64,000 bases of DNA from Endozoicomonas sp965199185 (lineage in GTDB: Bacteria; Pseudomonadota; Gammaproteobacteria; Pseudomonadales; Endozoicomonadaceae). This document shows positions 26,411 to 36,811 of the stretch, piece by piece. Every line of letters starts with the position of its first letter. The stretch's first letter is position 1. The position numbers and the translations under genes were made by a program. The stretch lies in the NCBI GenBank assembly GCA_965199185.1, contig CBDAQW010000031.1, positions 1-64,000 on the forward strand. The letters run 5' to 3'. Below the pieces are notes generated by a model. That model was not told where the DNA came from. It did no database searches and worked only from the letters and a program-made list of their open reading frames with translations.

Positions 26411-28456
26411 ATGAAGGGTAGAAAGAACCAACCATTATCAGAGAAGAGCACCAGCACCTCTCTATATTCATCTATCACTATTCTGGGGCTGGCGATTTTA
26501 TCGCTGGTCGGTGCTCTTTTTCTGAGTAGCCAGCAATCTATCCTGAATGAGTCCCTTATCTCCAATTCAGGTGAACTCCGGGTGCTGTCTCAGCAAATTG
26601 CAACCACTTCTATAGAAGCCGCAGCAGGTAAAGAGGAAGCATTCCCATTACTAAAAGCCAGCTCCGATCAATTTAGTATGTATCTGGGCGAACTGTCTGA
26701 GTCTGAACTGTCTGCTATCCCTTTCATCAAAAGAGATCAACACCCGGCCAGTATCCAGATAGACTCTCTGAATTCCGCATGGTCTGAGTTGCGTAACGAG
26801 ATAAACCTGATTCTTTCTGCAGAAAATGCCATTCTTTCGCTTCACGATGTGGCTGGTACTCTTAGTGAGACGATTCCGCAATTACAGATAGAGTACGATG
26901 AGGTGCTGGAAATCCTGCTGGAAAGCGGCGCTCCTGCAGAACAGATTGCCATGGCACAACGTCAGCCATGGCTGGCTGAACGTATTCTGGGAAGCATCAC
27001 CAGCATACTTGAAGGGGGCGAAAGCTCTATCATGGCCGCTGACAGTTTTGGTCGTGATGCCAAACTGTTTGGCCGGGTCTTGAACGGGATGTTAGAAGGC
27101 AATCCGGCAATGCGTGTTGAGCAGGTTGCCGATGAGGAAGCCATTAACCGACTGATCGAAATATCCGGTATATATTCATTCGTCGAAGGCAGTGTCGATC
27201 AGATTCTGGAAGCCTCCCCCGAACTCTTCCAGGTTCGTTCTGCCACCGATCTCATCTCAACCGATGCGCAACAACTACTGCAACAGACATCCATTCTGGT
27301 AAGTACTTTCGAATCCTCTCACCGAGGTGCTCAGACTATTGAAATCAGCGCTCTTGTTGCTGCAGTGATTGCCCTGCTGGCATTGCTCTCTATCGGTATC
27401 AGCCTGCTAAAAAGTACCCGCCTTCGTCTGGAACACACCAAAGCACAGAACGAAGCCAACCAGTCGGCTATTATGCGTTTGCTGGATGAAATGGCCGATC
27501 TGGCAGATGGAGACCTGACCGTAAAAGCCAGTGTTACAGAAGACTTTACCGGTGCTATCGCCGACTCTATTAACTTCTCCATTGAACAGCTTCGCTCTCT
27601 GGTAAATACCATTAACCAAACGGCAGTGCAGGTGGATAATGCTGCCCAGGAAACTCAAAGCACAGCCAAAGTTCTGGTGGAAAACGCAGAAAATCAGGCG
27701 GCCGACATCAACATAACCACCCAAACGATTAACGATATTGCCGGCACCATCAACGAAGTATCGGTCAATGCCATCAACTCAGCTCAAGTAGCTGAACGTT
27801 CTGTACAGATCGCGACCAATGGTGGCCTTGTGGTACGAAATACCATCGAAGGCATGAGCACCATCCGTGAGCAGATTCAGGATACATCCAAGCGCATCAA
27901 ACGTCTGGGCGAATCTTCTCAGGAAATCGGTGACATCATTGCGCTCATCAACGACATTGCTGATCAGACCAACATTCTGTCTCTGAATGCGGCTATTCAG
28001 GCTTCTATGGCCGGTGAAGCTGGTCGTGGTTTTGCCGTCGTTGCTGATGAAGTACAGCGTCTGGCAGAACGGGTGTCTGCAGCCACCCGACAGATTGAGG
28101 GACTGGTATCGACTATTCAGGCCGATACCAGCGCAGCGGTCTCTTCGATGGAACAGACTACTATCGAAGTAGTACACGGTACCCGCCTGACCAAAGATGC
28201 AGGTATTGCTCTGGAAGAAATCGAACTGGTATCCAAAGATCTGGCTAGACTGATCCGGGAAATTTCAGAAACTACTCGTGTTCAGGCCAGTGCCACATCG
28301 GATATTTCCAGTCGAATGTCAGTTATTCGCCAGATCACCTCTCAAACATCTGAAGGTTCAAACTCTACAGCACAATCCATCGGTGAGCTGGCTCAAATGG
28401 CTAATGAAATGCGACAATCGGTTGCCGGGTTTAAATTACCGGAAACCGAATCCTGA
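26411..28456 (+). CDS. pilJ: Methyl-accepting chemoreceptor PilJ
   Basis: A 681-residue inner-membrane receptor. A first membrane segment (ITILGLAILSLVGALFLSSQ, about residues 20-40) and a second (about 310-335, ALVAAVIALLALLSIGISLL) bracket a periplasmic sensor of roughly 270 residues. A HAMP-like region follows, and the cytoplasmic signalling hairpin includes ADQTNILSLNAAIQASMAGE with the tip sequence GRGFAVVADEVQRLAERV. PilJ is the receptor of the Pil-Chp twitching system and responds to pilus tension or surface contact. No pilK methyltransferase or chpB methylesterase gene follows it, unlike in P. aeruginosa. Confidence 0.9.
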   Translation: MKGRKNQPLSEKSTSTSLYSSITILGLAILSLVGALFLSSQQSILNESLISNSGELRVLSQQIATTSIEAAAGKEEAFPLLKASSDQFSMYLGELSESELSAIPFIKRDQHPASIQIDSLNSAWSELRNEINLILSAENAILSLHDVAGTLSETIPQLQIEYDEVLEILLESGAPAEQIAMAQRQPWLAERILGSITSILEGGESSIMAADSFGRDAKLFGRVLNGMLEGNPAMRVEQVADEEAINRLIEISGIYSFVEGSVDQILEASPELFQVRSATDLISTDAQQLLQQTSILVSTFESSHRGAQTIEISALVAAVIALLALLSIGISLLKSTRLRLEHTKAQNEANQSAIMRLLDEMADLADGDLTVKASVTEDFTGAIADSINFSIEQLRSLVNTINQTAVQVDNAAQETQSTAKVLVENAENQAADINITTQTINDIAGTINEVSVNAINSAQVAERSVQIATNGGLVVRNTIEGMSTIREQIQDTSKRIKRLGESSQEIGDIIALINDIADQTNILSLNAAIQASMAGEAGRGFAVVADEVQRLAERVSAATRQIEGLVSTIQADTSAAVSSMEQTTIEVVHGTRLTKDAGIALEEIELVSKDLARLIREISETTRVQASATSDISSRMSVIRQITSQTSEGSNSTAQSIGELAQMANEMRQSVAGFKLPETES

Positions 28457-28522
28457 TACAGGAAGAAGCACGATATATGAACGGAGAGGCATCACTTATC
28501 GGGATGGTAGCAGGAGTTTTGC

Positions 28523-31500
28523 ATGGCTGAACAACGAGATTATATTGGCCTTGACTGGGTTGAGGGTGAGATAAAGTCCACCTTGGCCGAAACCCGTAAC
28601 AGCCTGGAAAAGTTTGCTGAGTCTAACGGTGACTCCAGCTACCTAACTCAATGCCAGACCGAGCTGCAACAGATCGTCAGCACCATGAAAATGCTCGAGC
28701 AGCATGGCGCACGACTGCTCACAGAGGAAATGCTGGAACTGGTTTTCAGCATGCATAAACTGCCTGCTGCAGAAACCCGGGAGCATCTGATTGTATTGAT
28801 GCAATGCCTGCTTCTATTGCCAGACTATCTGGGGGAAGTCTATCGCACTGGCCGGGATGAGCCTCAGAAGCTAAAACCTATACTCAGACAGATTCGCAAA
28901 CTGCGCGATCACTCCCAGTTAAATGATGTTGAGTTTTTTGCGCCCGAGATCAACTTACCCGAAGATGAGCTGATGCTGGAGCAGCTCGAAGTTCTGCGAG
29001 ATAAAGGGTTTACTCAATTGGTTCGAAAGCTGCGTCAGAAGTACCAGCTTTGCCTCGCCAGCATTATTCGCGATGTTCATCGCCAAAAACAGCTGGAAAT
29101 CATCAGTAAAATTTTTGCGCGCATGCAGAATTACTCCTGGGGAGCTCCTATTGCGCCTTTGTGGGATGCTGCGGCGGCGGTTGTAGAAGGACTTAAAGAA
29201 GGCTCTATTACACTTGATGCAGACATCACTACACTGCTCAGAGAGCTGGATCATCAGCTGAAAATGCTCGCCCTTAGTGATGTTGAAGGTCTGAATGAAG
29301 CACCCTCAGAACTTTTGTTACGCCATTTGCTTTACCGGGTTGCTCTGGCTGACAGTGTACAACCACTAATCACTTCCCTCAGTTTCAGATACAACCTGAA
29401 TGATGCACTTCTGGCCGCACAGGAAGAACCGGAAGAAACGCTACTGAACCTTGAAGCGACTCAATCGGCAGTAGCCAACATTCGGGAAGAGCTGTCCTAT
29501 GTTAAAGACGCTCTTGACCTGTATATGGTTAATCCGGAAATGCACCAGCCACAACTTCGGGAACAGCTGCCGGTTCTTGAACAGTTGTCGCATACATTGT
29601 CTATGTTGGGCATGGACCGTCAGCAACAGCTCCTCTCTGAGCAGGCTCAACAGCTGAATGGTATTATCACCGGGAGCAATCTCGCCAACGCAAACAGCAA
29701 CAGAGAAACATTGCTTGATGTCGCTTCGCAACTGCTACGAATAGAATCTGCCCTGAGTCATTTCTCTGGTGATACCAGTCAGTTGACCGACGATAGTGAG
29801 ATGATCATGCTCACTGACGCTCAGCAGACCGTATTGGAGCAGGCTCGGCAAACTCTGGCTGAGGCTCAGGGAATCGTCGTTGATTATCTTGATGATACTG
29901 ACAACCCCAACTTCCTGAAACAACTGCCGCCATTATTCCAGACTATTCAAGGTAGTCTGGCGATGATTGATCTTGGCAGAGCTTCTGAACAGATAACCAG
30001 CTGCAGAGACCATATTGAAGAGCGCTGGTTGATCCAACAACATTCACCAAAAAAAGAAGAAACTGAGGCTCTGGTTGATTTCATCATCAATATTAACGGA
30101 TACCTCGAGCAGCTTAGCAAGCGACATCATGCTGATGCTGAGAAGTATCTAAATATGTCAGAACCGAGTCTGCAATTTATTCTCAGCCATGTTTCATCCA
30201 GAACTGAAGCGGAATCTGTTAAGCCGACAACTCAGAATTCACAGACTCAGGAAATTGAACTTACGTTTGAATATCCGTCCGATAGTCTTATCGACATCCC
30301 GGCCGATTTCACTTCATCAGAAGGTCGGTCAGAAGCCTCTCTTGAAACATTGGAGTTATCTCCAATACCTCAGTCAGAACCTGAAAAACCCGTCGCTTAC
30401 GAAAGCCCTGAACTGTTTATTGACTTTATCAGTGAGCAAACACCTGCTACTACACTAGCTGATACTGACGTTGCCTTTACTGCACCTGAGCCATTACAAA
30501 ATACAACGGAAGTGGAAGCTGATGGTTCAGACACTGAAATTAAAGAGTGCTTTATTGAGGAAGCTACCGAAGTTTATAAAGCTGTTCTCAATGACTTTAA
30601 CGTCTGGCGTCAGTCCCCGGATGAACATCTCAACCAGCTGCAAAATATTCGCAGAGGCTTCCACACTCTGAAAGGCAGTGGACGTATAGTTCATGCGGAC
30701 GTAATTGCAGAACTGGCCTGGGCTATCGAGAACATGCTCAATCACTTGCTGGATGACAGAATTAGTGTATGTGATCAGATGCTGGACCTAATCAATAACG
30801 TCCTCAAAAGCATGCCGAGCCTGATCAGGGATTTTGCCGCTGCTCATCAGGCATTTATCCCAGAGGTTGCCATCTATCTGGAAACAGCGGATGCATTAAG
30901 CAAAGGTAACCTGTTCTTTACCGACGAAGAGGATGGCCCCCCAGAACCGGAATCGACAGCACAACCTTCAGCCCTTTTGGAAACAGTGGCAGAAGAATCC
31001 GTATTTGATGCTCATCTGCGGGATGAGCAAATTCCTGAGATTGCGGAAGCGTTCATTGAGCTCCAAAGTTCTGTGTCACTTAATGAGCCAGCACAGGAGA
31101 GAGCCGTCAAAGATCAGCAGTTGCTGAGTATTTTCGCTACTGAATCAAGAGGTCATCTGGATATCGTCCTTGATTTCATTAAGCTGACTCAGCGGCCGTC
31201 TTATCAAAATGGCGAACATCCGCAAATTACCGAACAGGTTCAGCGCGCTCTGCACACCCTCAAGGGCAGTGCGTTCATGGCCGGGATAGAACCCCTGGCA
31301 GAACTGGCCGCCGCTGCAGAAGCCACCGTTAAAGAATATCGCTCGCACAGAGTACCGGCTGACGACCAGATTTTCAGTCTGCTTGAGCAAGGTGTCGCTC
31401 TGATTGAAAACGGTCTTGGACAACTTCACCAACCACCTCATCAAATAAATCTGTCGCTGGATGGTTTTCTGAACCGGCAAAAAGCGATCCATCATGAACT

Positions 31501-34441
31501 GATGCAGCGACTTCAGTCAAAAAATGGCGAGACAGATACCAAGGTTGAAGCTCAGGATGCTAACCTGTTTTTAGCAAACGACCTGTCTTTGCTGTTCGAT
31601 GCCCAACAACACCTTGAAGGCTGGTCCACTGATATTCCGGTAGCAGAACTGGACCGCTTCAAGTTTGAGCTCAATACTCTCGGTGAAAATGCCAAAGAAG
31701 CTGAGCTGCCAGCCATGGCGCAACTTTGCGATATTCTGCTGGATATATGCGTCTACCTTGATGAGCAGGAAACAGTACTCCCAGATATTCTTCTGAAGCC
31801 TTTAACCAATGGTTTTGAGGCATTAGTTGATATGATGAACCAGGTAGCAGCCCATCAAGCACCTGCTATTGATGAATCCGTGTTTCAGGGGTTGCGTAAA
31901 GCCCTGTTAGCACTGCACCAGCAGAAAGCAGATTCTGAAGCGTTTGATAGCACCGGTCTCGTTGAAGAAGAGATTGTTCTGCCCCCCCCAAAACCGGCTT
32001 CCAAACCCTCCCCCTCAATATTGACTGAACGCCACCCGAACACCGAGCTGCTTCAGCTGTTTCTTGAAGAAGGTTTTGAGCGTGTTGAGAATGCAGCCGG
32101 CACCTTTGAACTCTGGTTACAAAATATCAGCAACCTGCAGTATATTGATGAACTGCAACGTGATTTGCACTCTCTGAAAGGGGGTGCAAACATGACGGAA
32201 CAACATGATCTGGCAGAACTCTGTCACGGTCTTGAAGGTATTTATCAATTCATTGCCGATGGTCGGTGTCAGCCAGAAAGCGCGCCTTTTGCTCTGATTC
32301 AGCAAGGGCAGGACATGATTGAAGTGATATTAAATGCTATCAGTAAAAATCAACCTCTGCCTTCTGCTACGTTATTGATCAAACAGTTAAAAATATGGTC
32401 TCCCGATCAGCCTGGTCTGGCATCAACAGCCTCTCGGGAGCCAGCTGTTGAAACCCTGCCTGATTATCTCGGCCAACCAACTGCAACGGTTGTTTCCAGT
32501 GCCAATACCCGCATCAACAGCGATGCTGAGAAAGCACCTCAGCACGGTATAACTGAAATAGCTTCTGTTGAAGCCTTCCCGGTCTATGCTCCGCCTGTTA
32601 AAACTGAAGATTACAGGCTTGCCAAATCATTACCACAGGCTTCAGAGATGGTCAGAATTCCGGCAGATTTGCTGGAAAGCCTGATCAATCTGGCAGGTGA
32701 AGCCAGCATTGGTCGATCACGTATCGAGCAACAAATAAGTGATTCTGAACAGCTGCTCAATGAGATGAATGCCACCACGGCGCGGATAAAAGACCAACTC
32801 CGTCGTCTGGATATCGAAACCCAAACCCAGATCATTTCCAGGCACCAGAACGATGAACAGGACGAACTGGATTTCGACCCTCTGGAAATGGATCAGTATT
32901 CAGAGCTGACCCAGCTGTCCCACTCTCTGGTCGAAACCGCGACTGACCTTATGGATATTCATGAGGTTCTGCAACAGAATGCCCGCGAAAGCGAGCGCCT
33001 GTTACTACAACAGTCACGCACCCAAACCGAGCTGCAGGAGCAGCTGATGAAAGCGCGTCTGGAGTCCTTCAGTCGACTGGTTCCAAGACTGCGTAAAACT
33101 GTGCGACAAGCCTCTGAAGAACTTGGCAAGTATGTCAATCTGGAAGTCACAAACCCCGAAGGGGAAATGGATCGCAACACGCTTAAGCGGATACAGGCAC
33201 CACTGGAGCACATGCTTCGTAATGCCATCAGTCATGGTATCGAAGAAAGTCCGGAAGCCCGCCTTGCTGCTGGCAAGCCGGAAACAGGCACAATCTCCAT
33301 ATCCTTGCGACGTGATGGCTCTGATTTGCTTATTGAGCTGTCCGATGATGGTCGTGGGATTGATATCGACACCATTAAAGCTCAGGCACTCAAACAGAAC
33401 CTGATCACCACCGATAATGAACTGACCGATCAGGATGCTTTGCAGCTGATTTTGCGCTCAGGTTTTACCACGGCCAAGAAAGTCACCAATATCTCTGGTC
33501 GTGGTATCGGTATGGATGTCGTCAATAGCGAAGTTCGCCGGCTCGGTGGCAGCATCATGATCGGTAGCGAAAAAGGTATTGGGTCTCGCTTTATTCTCCG
33601 CCTGCCTCTGACACAATCCATTGGCCGGGCGCTGATGGTTGAGGTAGGTAATAACCTTTACGCCATGCCACTGCCGTCTATTGATGGTGTCTCGATGGTA
33701 GAACCGCAACAGCTTATTGATTGCTACAAGAGTGGCATGCCGCTTAATTACGGCGATGCTGAGTATAAATTACTCTATATGGGCGATTTGCTGGATCGGA
33801 ATAAGCCCAAAGCACTTGGGGAACGATGTCCGGTTATTTTGGTTGAGCGTGGCGATGAACGACTGGCGCTGCATGTTGACACTCTCTTAGGCACTCGTGA
33901 AATCATCACCAAGAGTCTTGGTATTCAGTTTGCCGGTCTGATTGGAGTGAATGGTGCAACCATGCTCGGCGATGGTCGGGTCGTTGTGATTATTGACCCT
34001 GCTTCACTTTACCGTCGCTTCAGTCGTCATCATCATATTGTTCAGACCCGTGAGATTACAACGCAAGCGAAAGCCCCCAAAGTACTGGTCGTCGATGATT
34101 CGGTGACTGTACGCAAAGTGACCAGCCGCCTGTTATCCAGACAAGGTTACGATGTTGAAACCGCAAGAGATGGTATGGAGGCCATGGCCAGGCTGCTGGA
34201 AAATCAACCTGATGTGGTACTTCTGGATATCGAAATGCCTAAAATGGATGGTTTTGAAGTGGCCAGTGCGATTCGCAATAATAATGCCTTAAAAGATCTG
34301 CCTATCATCATGATCACATCAAGAACGGGTGAAAAACATCGTAATCGTGCGTTCAATCTTGGCGCTAATGATTATCTCGGCAAACCATTCCAGGAAGGTC
34401 CGCTGCTTGAGGCAATCAGTAAGCTGGTTGTTACTGCTTAA
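28523..34441 (+). CDS. chpA: Hybrid chemosensory histidine kinase ChpA
   Basis: The 1972-residue kinase is the core of the Pil-Chp system. Three clear HPt domains have phospho-accepting His at residues 714 (FHTLKGSG), 911 (LHTLKGSA) and 1216 (LHSLKGGA). The N-terminal 600 residues are helical and FimL/CheA-like but lack a clear HPt motif. A CheA dimerisation part (about 1375-1500) precedes the ATPase with MLRNAISHGIEESPEAR, DDGRGIDIDT and GRGIGMDVV, then a CheW-like domain and a receiver (VLVVDDSVTVRKV; phospho-Asp in LLDIEMPKMDGF). The P. aeruginosa protein is longer, with more transfer domains, so this is a reduced form. AGGAG precedes the ATG; the gap to pilJ is 66 bp. Confidence 0.92.
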   Translation: MAEQRDYIGLDWVEGEIKSTLAETRNSLEKFAESNGDSSYLTQCQTELQQIVSTMKMLEQHGARLLTEEMLELVFSMHKLPAAETREHLIVLMQCLLLLPDYLGEVYRTGRDEPQKLKPILRQIRKLRDHSQLNDVEFFAPEINLPEDELMLEQLEVLRDKGFTQLVRKLRQKYQLCLASIIRDVHRQKQLEIISKIFARMQNYSWGAPIAPLWDAAAAVVEGLKEGSITLDADITTLLRELDHQLKMLALSDVEGLNEAPSELLLRHLLYRVALADSVQPLITSLSFRYNLNDALLAAQEEPEETLLNLEATQSAVANIREELSYVKDALDLYMVNPEMHQPQLREQLPVLEQLSHTLSMLGMDRQQQLLSEQAQQLNGIITGSNLANANSNRETLLDVASQLLRIESALSHFSGDTSQLTDDSEMIMLTDAQQTVLEQARQTLAEAQGIVVDYLDDTDNPNFLKQLPPLFQTIQGSLAMIDLGRASEQITSCRDHIEERWLIQQHSPKKEETEALVDFIININGYLEQLSKRHHADAEKYLNMSEPSLQFILSHVSSRTEAESVKPTTQNSQTQEIELTFEYPSDSLIDIPADFTSSEGRSEASLETLELSPIPQSEPEKPVAYESPELFIDFISEQTPATTLADTDVAFTAPEPLQNTTEVEADGSDTEIKECFIEEATEVYKAVLNDFNVWRQSPDEHLNQLQNIRRGFHTLKGSGRIVHADVIAELAWAIENMLNHLLDDRISVCDQMLDLINNVLKSMPSLIRDFAAAHQAFIPEVAIYLETADALSKGNLFFTDEEDGPPEPESTAQPSALLETVAEESVFDAHLRDEQIPEIAEAFIELQSSVSLNEPAQERAVKDQQLLSIFATESRGHLDIVLDFIKLTQRPSYQNGEHPQITEQVQRALHTLKGSAFMAGIEPLAELAAAAEATVKEYRSHRVPADDQIFSLLEQGVALIENGLGQLHQPPHQINLSLDGFLNRQKAIHHELMQRLQSKNGETDTKVEAQDANLFLANDLSLLFDAQQHLEGWSTDIPVAELDRFKFELNTLGENAKEAELPAMAQLCDILLDICVYLDEQETVLPDILLKPLTNGFEALVDMMNQVAAHQAPAIDESVFQGLRKALLALHQQKADSEAFDSTGLVEEEIVLPPPKPASKPSPSILTERHPNTELLQLFLEEGFERVENAAGTFELWLQNISNLQYIDELQRDLHSLKGGANMTEQHDLAELCHGLEGIYQFIADGRCQPESAPFALIQQGQDMIEVILNAISKNQPLPSATLLIKQLKIWSPDQPGLASTASREPAVETLPDYLGQPTATVVSSANTRINSDAEKAPQHGITEIASVEAFPVYAPPVKTEDYRLAKSLPQASEMVRIPADLLESLINLAGEASIGRSRIEQQISDSEQLLNEMNATTARIKDQLRRLDIETQTQIISRHQNDEQDELDFDPLEMDQYSELTQLSHSLVETATDLMDIHEVLQQNARESERLLLQQSRTQTELQEQLMKARLESFSRLVPRLRKTVRQASEELGKYVNLEVTNPEGEMDRNTLKRIQAPLEHMLRNAISHGIEESPEARLAAGKPETGTISISLRRDGSDLLIELSDDGRGIDIDTIKAQALKQNLITTDNELTDQDALQLILRSGFTTAKKVTNISGRGIGMDVVNSEVRRLGGSIMIGSEKGIGSRFILRLPLTQSIGRALMVEVGNNLYAMPLPSIDGVSMVEPQQLIDCYKSGMPLNYGDAEYKLLYMGDLLDRNKPKALGERCPVILVERGDERLALHVDTLLGTREIITKSLGIQFAGLIGVNGATMLGDGRVVVIIDPASLYRRFSRHHHIVQTREITTQAKAPKVLVVDDSVTVRKVTSRLLSRQGYDVETARDGMEAMARLLENQPDVVLLDIEMPKMDGFEVASAIRNNNALKDLPIIMITSRTGEKHRNRAFNLGANDYLGKPFQEGPLLEAISKLVVTA

Positions 34442-34468
34442 GCAGTGCAGCCATTAACAGGAGTTTTC

Positions 34469-34936
34469 ATGTCAGAGAGAGATAACACGGTTTCATCACT
34501 GCTGGTACCACTGCAGCAACGACCTTTATTGCTTCCTGCTGCCTGTGTTGTTGAGGTGATTGATTTCGTTCGACCGCAAAACAGCTTTCCTGAAATAGAC
34601 TGGGTACTGGGAGCAACCCGCTGGCGCGGTCTGGATATACAGGTAGTGTCGTTTGAGTTGCTGGGTCAGAGCCAGTTCACTGAATTTTCAGCCACCAATC
34701 GCATCATGATTGTTCGGCGCACCACTGAAGCTTGTTCAGAACCATTCTATGGGTTGGTTACTCAGGGTATGCCGAAGCCAGTAGAGTTACACCCAGACGA
34801 TTTAAAACTGCGTGAGACCAGCCACACGCCGTCGGAAAAAATGCAGGTGCTTTTCAGGGATCTTCCAACAACACTTCCTGATCTGGCATTTCTTGAAGAA
34901 AGACTATCTGAAGTTTTGCAGCCCGAGCCTTCATAA
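34469..34936 (+). CDS. chpC: CheW-like protein ChpC
   Basis: The 155-residue product is a CheW-type adaptor (SSLLVPLQQRPLLLPAACVV, then VLGATRWRGLDIQVVSFELL). ChpC closes the Pil-Chp cluster in Pseudomonas after chpA and chpB; chpB is absent here. The ATG at 34469 has AGGAG six bases upstream, better than a GTG at 34445. A hairpin with CGGCATG and CATGCCG arms (34954-34978) lies past the stop, possibly a terminator. Confidence 0.8.
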   Translation: MSERDNTVSSLLVPLQQRPLLLPAACVVEVIDFVRPQNSFPEIDWVLGATRWRGLDIQVVSFELLGQSQFTEFSATNRIMIVRRTTEACSEPFYGLVTQGMPKPVELHPDDLKLRETSHTPSEKMQVLFRDLPTTLPDLAFLEERLSEVLQPEPS

Positions 34937-35025
34937 ATTCGTTATCACTGCGTCGGCATGATCTGAAGAGACATGCCGGCAATAAAGCACAAGATTGTTT
35001 TATGAAGGTCTGGCGTTGAGTGATA

Positions 35026-35068
35026 GCTTTTTTGTTGGTTTCTACCCTTCGGGCGGAAACCAACCTAC
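35026..35068 (-). repeat. Dispersed palindromic repeat between convergent genes
   Basis: Read on the minus strand it is GTAGGTTGGTTTCC, CGCCCGAAGGG, then GAAACCAACAAAAAAAGC; the 31-bp core (35034-35064) folds into a stem. It is nearly identical to the copy at 47812-47852. Read on the plus strand, eight of the nine bases before the stem are T's. Its position between chpC and rsmE fits a bidirectional terminator. Confidence 0.65.
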
Positions 35069-35127
35069 GGCGGAGTGGAAAACAATCCGCAACGCGGGAT
35101 GAAAAACAACGACAACCTATTGCTTAG

Positions 35128-35856
35128 TTAACTCAGGTCTCCCCATAAATATTGCATCAAGCTGATGGCTGATACCGGTGCTGTTTCTGTTCTTAATACT
35201 CTTGGACCAAGCGCTAACGGATTAAAACCTTTGCTTTCAGCCAGTGCAATTTCATCGGCCGTCAAACCACCTTCAGGACCAATCAGTAAAGAGACGGATG
35301 TAGGGCGACCAAAACCCTCAAGCTTCTTTTCTGTTCGATGATGCAGAACAAAATTCAGCTCTGTTTTACGCTTAATCAACCAATCTTCCAGTTTTTGAGG
35401 AGTATGAATAACAGGAACAATATTACGCCCACACTGCTCACAGGCACTGATGGCAATTTGTTTCCAGTGATCAAGCCTTTTCTCTATTCGTTCCGCTTTC
35501 AATTTAACTTCACAGCGTTCACTGAACAGAGGAGTAATACTGGAAACCCCCATCTCTGTTGCTTTTTGAATGGCATAATCCATCCGCTCACCACGACTAA
35601 GCGTTTGACCCAGCTCTATGACCAAAGAGGACTCTTTGTCATTCTCCAGCTTTTCCAGAAGATCAACGGTGACTATTTTTTTGCTGACTGCTGATATGTT
35701 GCCCTGAAATGCGCCTCCCTGACCATTAAACAATATAAGTGGTTCACCTGCTCTCATCCTCAGCACCTTACCAACATGGTTTGCAGCATTGTCGATGAGT
35801 TCGACCGTAATATCAGAGGAAAGAGGCTGGTCAGAATAAATTCGGGGATTTCTCAT
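35128..35856 (-). CDS. rsmE: 16S rRNA m3U1498 methyltransferase RsmE
   Basis: RsmE methylates N3 of U1498 in 16S rRNA. The 242-residue product has the N-terminal PUA-like part (HVGKVLRMRAGEPLILFNGQ) and the SPOUT knot with ELGQTLSRGERMDYAIQKAT, LLIGPEGGLTADEIALAES and a C-terminal ALGPRVLRTETAPVSAISLM. The ATG at 35856 (MRNPRIYSDQ) fits the family; the frame is open upstream into metF, so translation could be coupled, but extra residues are not conserved. Confidence 0.92.
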   Translation of the reverse strand: MRNPRIYSDQPLSSDITVELIDNAANHVGKVLRMRAGEPLILFNGQGGAFQGNISAVSKKIVTVDLLEKLENDKESSLVIELGQTLSRGERMDYAIQKATEMGVSSITPLFSERCEVKLKAERIEKRLDHWKQIAISACEQCGRNIVPVIHTPQKLEDWLIKRKTELNFVLHHRTEKKLEGFGRPTSVSLLIGPEGGLTADEIALAESKGFNPLALGPRVLRTETAPVSAISLMQYLWGDLS

Positions 35857-35921
35857 ATCGGGTAACGGCAGAATAGATAATAACCGGGAGAGTATACCTC
35901 TCCCGCTGCCGATCAGAGAAT

Positions 35922-36776
35922 TTATTGGCGGGCAATACCAATATTGCTGCAAATAGCTTGGCAGGGTGCAGCCTGATTCAGCGTATAAAAGTGCAATCCC
36001 GGAGCGCCACCAGCCATCAGTTTTTCACACATGGCTGAAATCACCTCTTCACCAAACTGGCGAATGCTGGTGATGTCATCCGCATAAGATTCCAGCTGTT
36101 TACGAATCCAGCGCGGAATCTCTGCGCCACAGGCATCAGAAAAACGAGCCAGTCTTGAATAGTTCGTGATTGGCATAATACCGGGAATCACAGGAATATT
36201 GATATCTAATGCAGCCACCCGATCCAGAAAATAAAAGTAGCTGTCTGCATTGAAGAAATACTGAGTAATGGCAGAATCTGCGCCCGCTTCAACCTTTCGT
36301 TTAAAGTTCTGTAGATCCTTCTCCATATTGAGTGCCTGAGGATGTACTTCAGGATAAGCTGCCACTTCGATTTTGAAATGGTCGCCCGTCTCGGCACGAA
36401 TAAACTCAACCAACTCATTGGCGTAGTGCAGTTCTCCCTGACTGTGCCCCATACCCGATGGCAGATCGCCACGGAGAGCCACAATCCGGTCAACCCCTTT
36501 TTCCTGATAGAAATTCAGTAACTCCTTCAGTTCTTCTGTAGAATCACCCACACAGGATAAATGCGGTGCTGTGGCGATACCTGTACGACTTTGGGTGGCT
36601 AATACGGTTTCAAGGGTTCGATCTCTTGTGGAGCCACCAGCACCATAAGTTACCGAAAAGAACTCGGGCTGATAAGCCGCCAGAGTCAAAGCATGCTGTT
36701 CTAGCTTCTCAGCACCTTCGGCCGTTTTGGTTGGAAAAAACTCAAAACTGACCGGTATTTTTACTGCGTCTTTCAT
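35922..36776 (-). CDS. metF: 5,10-Methylenetetrahydrofolate reductase MetF
   Basis: MetF reduces methylene-THF to methyl-THF, the methyl donor for methionine synthase, using FAD. The 284-residue protein shows SFEFFPTKTAEG at the N-terminus, SVTYGAGGSTRDRT near 43, RIVALRGDLPSG near 100 and ITQYFFNADSYFYFLDRV near 165, as in the family. It follows ahcY by 35 bp and is very likely in one operon with it, so the pair is under the operator at 38266-38289. Confidence 0.94.
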   Translation of the reverse strand: MKDAVKIPVSFEFFPTKTAEGAEKLEQHALTLAAYQPEFFSVTYGAGGSTRDRTLETVLATQSRTGIATAPHLSCVGDSTEELKELLNFYQEKGVDRIVALRGDLPSGMGHSQGELHYANELVEFIRAETGDHFKIEVAAYPEVHPQALNMEKDLQNFKRKVEAGADSAITQYFFNADSYFYFLDRVAALDINIPVIPGIMPITNYSRLARFSDACGAEIPRWIRKQLESYADDITSIRQFGEEVISAMCEKLMAGGAPGLHFYTLNQAAPCQAICSNIGIARQ

Positions 36777-36811
36777 AATTATTCTTTCTGATTGATTAAG
36801 CCGGTACCGGC

